Positions 1-8,110 are shown, numbered from the stretch's first letter. The stretch: DNA of 20,231 nucleotides from Halocaridina rubra (GCA_037179515.1 JAXCGZ010023957.1:1-20231), one strand, 5' to 3'. A program made the numbers and translations. The notes: generated from the sequence alone by a model not told the origin.

Positions 1-1
1 A

Positions 2-1123
2 GAATTTTATGATGAGGTAAGCCAAATCTTACAGGAAAGAGAGGGCTGGGCAGATTGCATATTCCTAGACTTCCAGAAAGCGTTTGACACTGTTCCACAT
101 GGGAGACTTATTAGGAAGCTGCACTCAATGGCTAGAATAGGTGGAAATGTTTTGGAATGGATAAAAACTTACTTAGAAGGAAGGGAACAGAGGGTTAGAG
201 TAAGACACTCAGTGTCTGAATGGAGAAGAGTTAGTAGTGGAGTTCCACAGGGTTCAGTTTTAGGGCCACTTTTGTTCCTTGTATATGTAAATGACCTACC
301 AGAGTCTGTAAATTCATTCATGAATATGTTTGCAGATGATGCAAAGATTGTGAAGAAAGTAAAAAACGAGAACAATGGTAGAGAACTTCAGGAGGATCTA
401 AATAATCTGCATGAGTGGTCAGAAAAGTGGCTAATGAAATTCAATACTTCAAAATGTAAGGTAATGAGAATGGGTACAAGTGCAAGAAGGCCCAAGCTTG
501 ACTACTCGGTGGCTGGAGTACAACTTCAAGAGACAGAAAATGAGAGAGATATAGGAGCAAACATACTGGCAGATTTGTCTCTAGAAATACATATAAATGG
601 CGTATTAAGGGTAGCATATGCATTCTTATCAAATGTAAGGGTAGCCTTCAGGCACATGGACAAGGAAATGTTCAGAAATATTTATGTAACCTATGTGAGG
701 CCAAAACTCGAACATGCAGCCCCCTTTTGGAATCCGCACTTGAAAAAGCACATAGCTAAGCTTGAAAAAGTTCAAAGACATGCCACGAAACTGGTGCCAG
801 AAATACGCAATCTCGGTTATGATGAGAAGCTGAGGGAATTAGACTTGCCATCACTCGAAGCTAGAAGAGTAAGGGGGGATATGGTGACAGTCTTTAAATT
901 CCTTCATGGTTATGATAGAGTGGATAGGGATCGATATTTCGATATGGCTGGCTCTAGAACTAGAGGTCATAGTTTGAAGCTTCGTAAGAAAACTTCTTTG
1001 CAGGATGTAAGGAAATACTTTTTCAGTGTAAGAGTAGTTGATAATTGGAATTCGCTAAGCGAGGAGGTAGTTAATGCTATCTCAATCCATAGTTTTAAGG
1101 ACAGGTACGATAAGTATCACTAA
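2..1123 (+). CDS. LINE-A reverse transcriptase, 5'-partial
   Basis: The frame is open from base 2 to a TAA at 1121-1123 (373 codons), so the ATG at 128 is internal and not a start. The product is the RT of a CR1-like LINE, which primes cDNA synthesis on nicked chromosomal DNA. Visible motifs are motif A LDFQKAFD (codons 22-29), motif [12 protein letters not shown], and the catalytic FADD box (codons 110-113) with both aspartates present. The C-terminal part has the family's [13 protein letters not shown] segment and ends FKDRYDKYH. There is no frameshift or stop in the visible part. Palm-domain motifs upstream of motif A lie outside the window, so whether the whole element is intact cannot be judged. 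Confidence 0.88.
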   Translation, partial: EFYDEVSQILQEREGWADCIFLDFQKAFDTVPHGRLIRKLHSMARIGGNVLEWIKTYLEGREQRVRVRHSVSEWRRVSSGVPQGSVLGPLLFLVYVNDLPESVNSFMNMFADDAKIVKKVKNENNGRELQEDLNNLHEWSEKWLMKFNTSKCKVMRMGTSARRPKLDYSVAGVQLQETENERDIGANILADLSLEIHINGVLRVAYAFLSNVRVAFRHMDKEMFRNIYVTYVRPKLEHAAPFWNPHLKKHIAKLEKVQRHATKLVPEIRNLGYDEKLRELDLPSLEARRVRGDMVTVFKFLHGYDRVDRDRYFDMAGSRTRGHSLKLRKKTSLQDVRKYFFSVRVVDNWNSLSEEVVNAISIHSFKDRYDKYH

Positions 1124-1147
1124 GTCTAAAATGGAACCGATCAGGAG

Positions 1148-1180
1148 ACGGGAAGATACGAGCTTTGGGCTCTTTCCCGT
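1148..1180 (+). other. 3' UTR stem-loop of LINE-A copy 1
   Basis: A 33-nt hairpin lies 24 bases after the stop codon. The outer stem is ACGGGAA with TTCCCGT and the inner stem is GAGC with GCTC. The same hairpin occurs in copies 2 and 3. In L2/CR1-type LINEs a 3' hairpin is known to be recognised by the RT, so this is a plausible recognition structure; that role here is inferred. Confidence 0.6.
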
Positions 1181-1235
1181 AAACACAATTAGGTAAACAC
1201 AATTAGGTTTGCACACACACACACACACACACACA
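1181..1235 (+). repeat. LINE-A terminal repeats and (CA)n junction
   Basis: Two imperfect copies of a 14-bp unit around CACAATTAGGTAAA end the element, then about 12 CA units join directly to the truncated 5' end of LINE-A copy 2. The last CA overlaps the first bases of copy 2, so the exact junction cannot be fixed. Confidence 0.75.
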
Positions 1236-2305
1236 TATTCCTAGACTTCCAGAAAGCGTTTGACACTGTTCCACATGGGAGACTTATTAGGAAGCTGCAA
1301 TCAATGGCTAGAATAGGTGGAAATGTTTTGGAATGGATAAAAACTTACTTAGAAGGAAGGGAACAGAGGGTTAGAGTAAGACACTCAGTGTCTGAATGGA
1401 GAAGAGTTAGTAGTGGAGTTCCACAGGGTTCAGTTTTAGGGCCACTTTTGTTCCTTGTATGTGTAAATGACCTACCAGAGTCTGTAAATTCGTTCATGAA
1501 TATGTTTGCAGATGATGCAAAGATTGTGAAGAAAGTAAAAAACGAGAACAATGGTAGAGAACTTCAGGAGGATCTAAATAATCTGCATGAGTGGTCAGAA
1601 AAGTGGCTAATGAAATTCATTACTTCATAATGTAAGGTAATGAGAATGGGTACAAGTGCAAGAAGGCCCAAGCTTGACTACTCGGTGGCTGGAGTACAAC
1701 TTCAAGAGACAGAAAATGAGAAAGATCTAGGGGTAAACATACTGGCAGATTTGTCTCCAGAAATACATATAAATGGCATAGTAAGGGCAGCATATTCATT
1801 CTTATCAAATGTAAGGGTAGCCTTCAGGCACATGGACAAGGAAATGTTCAGAAATATTTATGTAACCTATGTGAGGCCAAAACTCGAATATGCAGCCCCC
1901 TTTTGGAATCCGCACTTGAAAAAGCACATAGATAAGCTTGAAAAAGTTCAAAGACATGCCATGAAACTGGTGCCAGAAATACGCAATCTCAGTTATGATG
2001 AGAGGCTGAGGGAATTAGACTTACCATCACTCGAAGCTAGAAGAGTGAGGGGGGATATGGTGACAGTCTTTAAATTCCTTCATGGTTATGATAGAGTGGA
2101 TAAGGATCGATATTTTGATATGGCTGGCTCTAGAACTAGAGGTCATAGTTTGAAGCTTCGTAAGAAAACTTCTTCGCAGGATGTAAGGAAATACTTTTTC
2201 AGTGTAAGAGTAGTTGATAATTGGAATTCGCTAAGCGAGGAGGTAGTTAATGCTATCTCAATCCATAGTTTTAAGGACAGGTATGATAAGTATCACTTAG
2301 TCTAA
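1235..2305 (+). pseudogene. LINE-A copy 2 reverse transcriptase, one nonsense codon
   Basis: This is the RT of a CR1-like LINE, 5'-truncated, with one frame from 1235 to the stop at 2303-2305. Motif A LDFQKAFD, motif B SGVPQGS and catalytic FADD are present. Two lesions are visible against copies 1 and 3. A Lys codon AAA has become TAA at 1628-1630, splitting the frame into 1235-1630 and a downstream part whose first ATG is at 1640. The normal stop TAA has become TTA, so the frame runs two codons further (Leu-Val). There is no frameshift. The gene cannot give a full protein, but otherwise differs from its sisters by few substitutions, so it looks young. Confidence 0.88.
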
Positions 2306-2323
2306 AATGGAACCGATCAGGAG

Positions 2324-2356
2324 ACGGGAAGATACGAGCTTTGGGCTCTTTCCCGT
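2324..2356 (+). other. 3' UTR stem-loop of LINE-A copy 2
   Basis: The 33-nt hairpin is identical to that in copy 1 (ACGGGAA paired with TTCCCGT, inner GAGC/GCTC). It is followed by two tandem AATTAGGTAATCAC-type units before the (CA)n tract. Confidence 0.6.
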
Positions 2357-2387
2357 AAATACAATTAGGTAATCACAATTAGGTAAT

Positions 2388-2942
<555 letters not shown>

Positions 2943-3489
2943 TTTATCCCAAGTCTACATCTACTGAGGCTTTTGTTTTATCAAAAAACTTTCACCTTCA
3001 CACGTAAGATAACATACGAGGCTGGCAGAGGCTAAAATACATCGTGAGTTTAAGTTCATTCAGAGAATAGTGTATCAAGGGCGTTGAATATCTATGAAGA
3101 TGTTAGAGATATGATATTCACCCTACATAGCTTAACTAGAGTTAAGACAAAATAAAAGTTTAATAAAAAATTGACACCCACTCACACTATACAACTCTAC
3201 AAATTAGTAACAAAGTGATATCTTCCAACAAACTGACCAAAAAAAAAAAAAAATTCCAATGAAAAACAAACGTTTCTAAACTTGAAGTTCTGAAGTTCTT
3301 CTTCACAGTAGTATTTCCTCTCTATGATATTATACTTTCAGCACGTTAGGCTTGACCTAAAAGCTGACCAGAGCTACTTGTCCTGCCTATACCAAAAGAC
3401 GTTCTCAACTGAGAATACAGGGATAGAAAAAAATAAATATAAGGTGACACTAAAGACAAAATTTGGATATGAGACCTGGTGATAATCAT
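2943..3489. other. Anonymous AT-rich spacer
   Basis: I see no coding frame, RNA gene or recognised repeat here apart from an A-run at 3240-3253. Confidence 0.6.
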
Positions 3490-3499
3490 GGGGGGGGGG

Positions 3500-3575
<76 letters not shown>
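3490..3575. repeat. Poly-G run and (GA)n microsatellite
   Basis: Thirteen G residues run into about 36 GA units. The frame over this tract is a repeat artefact. Confidence 0.95.
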
Positions 3576-3578
<3 letters not shown>

Positions 3579-3619
3579 TATTTTAAGATATAACTAAAAT
3601 TATTATACAGTTTCACACA

Positions 3620-3814
3620 GTTCCGGTTTTACGTCACGGACTCCCTTATCAACCAAGGGCTAGGACGATTGCCTTCTTGCGAAGGACTTGTTTTGGCAGA
3701 TGTAATCCTTACGCTGAGTGCATGCCTTTGCTAACCTCAGACCGTGACGGGGCGCGAACCCTCGACCTGACGCCTCAGAGTCGGAGACGCTACCGACTGA
3801 GCCACGGCGACTAC
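3620..3814 (-). mobile_element. SINE-B copy 1, tRNA-derived, with target-site duplication
   Basis: Read on the minus strand, the element opens with a tRNA-like head. A-box TGGCTCAGTCGG and B-box GGTTCGCGCCC are the internal RNA polymerase III promoter elements. A ~125-bp body follows, ending GTGACGTAAAACCGGAAC. A 16-bp direct repeat, TATACAGTTTCACACA, flanks it at 3604-3619 and 3815-3830 and is a target-site duplication. The body is bounded by an 8-bp inverted repeat, CGTCACGG and CCGTGACG. There is no poly-A tail. A second copy lies at 15107-15244. The head is too divergent for a working tRNA, and no partner LINE for its 3' end is visible here. Confidence 0.85.
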
Positions 3815-3830
3815 TATACAGTTTCACACA

Positions 3831-4110
3831 CACATAAATAATAATGTTAAGCATGAGATAATTCATTCAGTATTCTTGCTATCGTGATTACAAGCTGTAC
3901 TCGGTGAACTTAGAAAAAAAAATCTGGTAAGATCATAGGTTTAAAAACTTTTTGTAAAAGGTCAATGAAACTGAGAGGCCTTAATATATATAGTCAAGTA
4001 CGATATTTTGCCCGAGAGTCGAAGCTAGGATAAGAGTTATCGAAAGATGAAAAAGATAACGCTCTATTTTAATGCAAGGGGGAAGTGAATAGGGAGAGAG
4101 CCAATAGAAA
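3831..4110. other. Anonymous spacer
   Basis: I see no gene or recognised repeat between SINE-B and the minisatellite. Confidence 0.5.
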
Positions 4111-4372
4111 TATTCATCACAATCATTTCAATTCTTCTTCATCTGAATTTTTTGCAGTCTTTAGAGATTTGCAGTCAATATATTCATGATATTTTCACAC
4201 AATCATTTCAACTCTTCTTCATATGAATTTCTTGCAGTCTTTAGAGATTTGCAGTCAATATATTCATGATATTTTCACACAATCATTTCAATTCTTCCTC
4301 ATCAGAATTTCTTGCAGTCTTTAGAGATTTGCAGTCAATACAATATATTACTGATATTTTCTTCATGCGACT
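4111..4372. repeat. 80-bp tandem repeat (minisatellite), about 3.3 units
   Basis: Units are 4111-4180 (lacking about 10 bp near its start), 4181-4260 and 4261-4340, then a partial fourth unit to about 4372. Each unit starts TATTCATGATATTTTC and ends TTTAGAGATTTGCAGTCAATA apart from substitutions. Units 2 and 3 differ at only a few positions. No coding frame runs through them. There are no short identical repeats with unique spacers, so this is not a CRISPR array. Confidence 0.9.
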
Positions 4373-4488
4373 TTCCTCAAAGATTTATAAGGGGTCGCAG
4401 TTTATCACAAACCCTTGAAGGCTCGAGTATGGTCTTACCTCATAGGTTTGTAAACCGATGCCCTTCTTGAAGCAACGATCTCCATTAA

Positions 4489-4701
4489 GAGGGGTTTACA
4501 CGGTCAAACGGTTCGTCGAACGCGGTTCGACAGACAAGTGTTTGAAGTGATGTTCGAACGTGTGAACGGGGTATTTGATTGTCGAACACGTTTGTCGAAC
4601 GTGTTCGACAACCAAATACCCCGTTCACACGTTCGAACATCACTTCAAACACTTGTCTGTCAAACCTCGTTCGACGAACCGTTTGACCGTGTAAACCCCC
4701 C
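4489..4701. mobile_element. Palindromic foldback MITE, copy 1, TTAA-flanked
   Basis: The 213-bp element is almost one perfect inverted repeat. The left arm starts GAGGGGTTTACACGGTC, the right arm ends as its complement, and only about 5 bases (TGTCG, near 4594) separate the arms. TTAA stands at 4485-4488 and 4702-4705, which fits a TTAA target duplication as in piggyBac-type transposons. It has no coding capacity. The superfamily is inferred from TTAA alone. A transcript would fold into a ~100-bp hairpin. Confidence 0.85.
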
Positions 4702-4705
4702 TTAA

Positions 4706-4920
4706 AGGGAGGTTTACACGGTCAAACGGTTCGTCGAATGCGCTTCGACAGACAAGTGTTTGAAGTGATGTTCGAACGTGTGAACGGGGTATGTGGCTGT
4801 CGAACACGTTTGTCGAACGTGTTCGACAAGCAAATACCCCGTTCACACGTTCAAACATCACTTCAAACACTTGCTTGTCGAACCGCTTTCGACGAACCGT
4901 TTGACCGTGTAAACCGCCCA
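4706..4920. mobile_element. Palindromic foldback MITE, copy 2, TTAA-flanked
   Basis: A second 215-bp copy follows directly, sharing the TTAA at 4702-4705 with copy 1 and ending at TTAA 4921-4924. The arms are again near-perfect complements, starting AGGGAGGTTTACACGGTC. It differs from copy 1 by scattered substitutions, for example GTATGTGGCTG in the left arm where copy 1 has GTATTTGATTG. Because it differs, this is more likely a second insertion than a fresh tandem duplication. Confidence 0.85.
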
Positions 4921-4924
4921 TTAA

Positions 4925-5195
4925 GCCGAACATGGGACGGACACCATGTTAAAACTGTTTGTTCCCTTGGTAACTGGATCTCTTTTATTTTTACGTATGT
5001 AATCATAATCTCAAAATTATCGAGAAAAATTATCGAATATTCATATTTTTTTTTTTACAATATATAACAAATTTAAATCATTTGGGGAAGCTAGCCAGCT
5101 CAACTCGGTACCGTTCCCAAGCCTGAATGAATAGAGCGGACTGGCATTAAGATGGGCATCTGGCTGAAAAACACCGAGGCAAATCATTCCTAGTC
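4925..5195. other. Spacer with a possible LINE 3'-tail fragment
   Basis: This stretch is mostly anonymous. About 5085-5190, around GGTACCGTTCCCAAGCC and GGGCATCTGGCTGAAAA, recalls the 3' tail of RTE-type LINEs common in animals. That rests on memory of the pattern only. Confidence 0.3.
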
Positions 5196-5351
5196 TCTTA
5201 GAGCAGGGGTGTGCAACCTTTTTTCCCAAAGGGTCACTAGTCACGACTCTGTTGGTATGGAGGGCCACATAACCTTACTATTTCATGCTATTTACTACGA
5301 TCGAAGACATATTATGTGAGATTATACTAATAATGATAGATAATTAGTTTG

Positions 5352-5575
5352 TTACTGATTTTATTTAAATTGGGATCACAAAAATAAGAATTGTCTGAAA
5401 CAAAAGTATTTTCCTTACTATAAATGAGCAAATGAAAGGCTACCGTACCTTATTATTATAATGTACAAACATAAATAGTTACTTATTATTGGTTAACTGG
5501 GATCATTAACATAAGAATTATCAAACACAGACATTTCCTAATCATTAATGAGCAAATGAAAGGCTACCCTAGTGA
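5352..5575. repeat. Diverged ~124-bp direct duplication inside the hAT element
   Basis: The segment ending GAGCAAATGAAAGGCTACC recurs with an offset of 124 bp (5426 and 5550). Upstream matches around TGGGATCA and ATAAGAATT keep the same order. The second copy overlaps the end of the transposase fragment. Confidence 0.65.
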
Positions 5576-6127
5576 GATGGTTGATGTTGCATCTGGGACA
5601 CCAACTCATCAATATCAGGCTGTATGGATGATGTACTTTCAATATTCCCTGAAAGACTGTCTATTCTTCTAGCAACAGTATATCTTTAAAGGCTTATGTT
5701 TTCAACTAGTTTCTTTTTGTCAGGAAACATATTGTCTGAGGCTACACACAAACATTCTTTAACTACCTCACCATCCAGAATAGGGCTTGAGTCTTTTTGC
5801 AAGGATTTGACTAATCAAAAAGCTTGTTTTGAGAGATGCATCATATTCCTTAAGTTTCTTTGTAAACACTGACTGTTGTCCTTTTAGAGATTTCTGCAAG
5901 AATGATATTTTTTCTTTGCGTGCTTCACCTGTCATATTTTCATATTCCTTGTGCTTTGTGATGTAGTGTCTTTTGATGTTATATTCTTTTAAAACAGAAA
6001 TGGTTTCATGGCACACAAGGCACAATGCTTTCCCCCCTGATTGTATGCATAAATATTGTTCAGTCCATTTCTCTTGAAAACTCCGGTTTTCATCTGAAAT
6101 CTTGCGTTTTTTACTCGTAGAAACCAT
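5569..6127 (-). pseudogene. hAT transposase N-terminal fragment with BED-type zinc finger
   Basis: The ATG is at 6125-6127. The first 119 codons are open and carry a BED-type finger: W21, C36 and C39 in CLVC, H54 and H59 in KRHYITKH. They are followed by a segment typical of the ZBED5/GTF2IRD2-like hAT group. The frame ends near 5768 after KPYSGW. In the next frame the homology continues (DGEVVKECL, then DKKKLVENISL), hits one TAA, continues with TVARRIDSL and ends at a stop at 5569-5571, so there is one frameshift and at least one nonsense codon. The DDE catalytic region and the hAT dimerisation domain are missing. The finger would bind transposon ends; no activity is possible here. Confidence 0.85.
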
Positions 6128-6193
6128 TATTAGTGCAATAAGATCTCTCTGCTGAGCAAAATATATAATAGGAAAAAGTTAACTTTAAATTAA

Positions 6194-6484
6194 AGACTAA
6201 CTCTAATTAAGTTTTTTATGTTGCAGTTTTGTGATTGGCTTTAGAAAACTTGCAAGCAAAACATTTTGAGAATTATATATTTCTGCTGAAAATGTGGTAT
6301 TAATTATATTGCAATCTATTACATTTTTCTTAATTAAAGGCTTTAATTAAGAATAATGTAATAGATTGCAATATAATTAGTACCAAATTTCAGCAGAAAT
6401 ATATAATTCTCAAATTGTTTTGCTTGCAAGTTTTCTAAAGCCATTCACAAAACTGCAACATAAACAACTTAGAGTTAGACTTAG
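6194..6484. repeat. ~290-bp near-perfect inverted repeat inside the hAT element
   Basis: The arms are 6194-6339 and 6341-6484, with a single G at the axis (6340). Matching segments include GCAAGCAAAACA, AATTATATATTTCTGCTGAA and TTGCAATCTATTACAT and their complements. A few mismatches and one or two small indels separate the arms. It lies just upstream of the transposase ATG. It may be a nested foldback MITE; I cannot define a convincing target duplication. Confidence 0.85.
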
Positions 6485-6738
6485 AATACCGGTAATCACA
6501 AATCAACAACAACAAATGAAGCACACTGATTTCACCACTTGAGTCTGAGATAAACTGAGAACTATATTAATTCCTGTACGGCTGTACCGCAAAGCATAGC
6601 AGAGAGTGTAAAAAGTGTAAACATCCAACCTTAAAAATAATGATCGTTTCGGTGTTTACAATGATCTTAAAAGGGGTTACTGATAACGATGACCCCTTGT
6701 ACCATCGGTTATTGAGGAAGGGTTGTTGATGAAAACAC

Positions 6739-6742
<4 letters not shown>

Positions 6743-6836
<94 letters not shown>

Positions 6837-6853
6837 TGGAATATTCAGTTCGA

Positions 6854-6899
<46 letters not shown>
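6743..6899. repeat. (GA)n and (CT)n pair
   Basis: About 45 GA units (6743-6832) and about 21 CT units (6857-6899) are separated by 24 bases, so the two tracts are complementary and could pair. Both lie inside the hAT right end. Confidence 0.95.
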
Positions 6900-6903
<4 letters not shown>

Positions 6904-7060
6904 GCCGCACTATAGCTTATTTATTTTTAGGAAAAGGGCCGCAATGAAAGCCTTTGAGGGCCTCATGCGGCCCTTGGGCCGCAGGTTGCACACCCCTGTC
7001 TTAGAGGCAATTGAAAAGCAGCAACTTCTCATGAACATGAGATAAACTGTTGACGACGGT

Positions 7061-7171
7061 GAAGAAGAAGAAGAAGAAGAAGAAGAAGAAGAAGAAGAAG
7101 AAGAAGAAGAAGAAGAAGAAGAAGAAGAAGAAGAAGAAGAAGAAGAAGAAGAAGAAGAAGAAGAAGAAGAG
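7061..7171. repeat. (GAA)n trinucleotide microsatellite
   Basis: About 37 GAA units grade into GGA-rich sequence up to 7203. Poly-Lys, poly-Leu and poly-Phe frames over it are artefacts. Long GAA tracts can form triplex DNA. Confidence 0.95.
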
Positions 7172-7203
7172 GAGGAGAGAGAGGGGAAGAAGGAGGAGGA
7201 AGG

Positions 7204-7829
7204 GAAATAACGTACATATACGTGTTACAAACATTACTCCCATGAATCAAATAATGCAAAGAATACATAAGTCTACTCACTGCTAAAAATCCTTTACTCA
7301 TCATACTATCGTTCAATATTTTATTTTTAGTTTTATCAACATTAAAACGAAGATATTAAGACACAAAGATAGAAATCAAATCATAAGGTGGATTCACACC
7401 TAAAATGAACTTCCAACGACATCAAATGAGCTTTTTGAGTGCGGGAAAATGAGTTAATATAATTAGATTTTCTATGAAATGGCGATTTCTCCCATCTAAT
7501 GATTTTTTTTAATGGTTCCAAAAACTATTCCAATTTTTAGAAATATGCTGTATAATAGAATATAAATCTGGTGAGCAAAATTCTGCCTTACCAACAATAA
7601 ATGATCTTGCTTAAAACTGTGTCAGTTGATACATCCGCAGTTTTTTTTCTCTCTATTTGCAACTTCCCTTAGGAAGACGAGTCTAACAATAAGATCCTCA
7701 CGAATGATATCAAAATGATGATCTCCTTCTCCATGCACACAGAAGTATGATCAAACTAGTCACTGCATATAATAGTGCAAATATTGGATATTTTATTCGC
7801 TTTATCACTCCTATTCTCATATCAATTAT
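7204..7829. other. Anonymous AT-rich spacer
   Basis: I see no gene. A small palindrome, AGGTGGATTCACACCT, lies near 7386, and there are short T-runs. Confidence 0.5.
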
Positions 7830-8110
7830 GGCCGCGGTAGCTCAGTGGTATGTCGCTCAACTAGGGAAGCGACCAGCCTCATATTCGCGAGTTCGATCCC
7901 ACCGCGGGGAGTTAGAAAGGGTATCAAGCCTAAATCCTCCATATCCCACATATCTGTGTCCACACCAATTCGAATGTGCAATAATTGGGACACCTCTGCC
8001 TTGTCCTTAACCTTTTTCTTTTCCTTCATCTTGGTATTTTCTCGTGACCTGGCAATTGTTGATGAGGGCAGTCTCTGCCTGTCCCGGTGTCACACTCATA
8101 AAAAAAAAAA
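7830..8110 (+). mobile_element. SINE-A, tRNA-derived, with a LINE-B-type 3' tail
   Basis: The tRNA-like head (7830-7910) has A-box TAGCTCAGTGG at 7838-7848 and B-box GAGTTCGATCC at 7889-7899. The ends CCGCGGT and ACCGCGG could pair as an acceptor stem, but the D arm does not fold properly, so it is not a tRNA gene. A central segment around CATATCTGTGTCC (7940-7990) resembles one in SINE-C. The last 110 bp (7991-8100) match the 3' end of LINE-B at 11809-11920 at roughly four positions in five, both ending CACACTCATA. An A-run closes the element. I could not find a target duplication. The SINE would be transcribed by Pol III and copied by a LINE-B-type RT. Confidence 0.85.

Larger units (their letters stand above)
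1..1211 (+). mobile_element. LINE-A copy 1: CR1-like non-LTR retrotransposon, 3' part
   Basis: This is the 3' part of a CR1-like LINE that runs in from the left edge of the window. It holds the RT domain from just before motif A, the C-terminal domain, a short 3' UTR with a hairpin, and two copies of a terminal repeat around CACAATTAGG. It is nearly identical to copies at 1234-2390 and 12288-14372, so the family was active recently. A (CA)n tract follows directly and leads into copy 2. No 5' end is visible. The CR1 assignment rests on RT and C-terminal motif style; jockey-group relatives are the alternative. Confidence 0.9.
5204..6998 (-). mobile_element. hAT DNA transposon, internally deleted, with TIRs and 8-bp target duplication
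   Basis: Perfect 16-bp terminal inverted repeats, CAGGGGTGTGCAACCT, lie at 5204-5219 and 6983-6998. They are flanked by a perfect 8-bp direct repeat, TCTTAGAG, at 5196-5203 and 6999-7006. The TIR sequence, the 8-bp duplication and the GGCCGC-rich subterminal DNA are hallmarks of hAT elements. The 1,795-bp element holds a broken N-terminal transposase fragment on the minus strand, a tandem duplication, a long inverted repeat and GA/CT microsatellites. The catalytic domain is absent, so any movement would need a transposase supplied elsewhere. Confidence 0.93.

Noticed and set aside
3660..3866. A 68-codon protein on the minus strand
   Set aside because: It lies across SINE-B and its flank and has no coding signature.
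4111..4372. A CRISPR-like array
   Set aside because: The repeats are contiguous 80-bp units without unique spacers, and the DNA is eukaryotic.
4640..5067. Short frames on both strands rich in Arg, Val and Phe
   Set aside because: They are chance openings in the palindromic MITEs; the mirrored products follow from the inverted repeat.
7001..7316. Poly-Phe, poly-Leu and poly-Lys frames
   Set aside because: They are artefacts of the (GAA)n tract.
7832..7907. A functional tRNA gene
   Set aside because: The acceptor ends pair and both internal boxes are present, but the D arm does not form and the anticodon loop is abnormal. It is the head of SINE-A.
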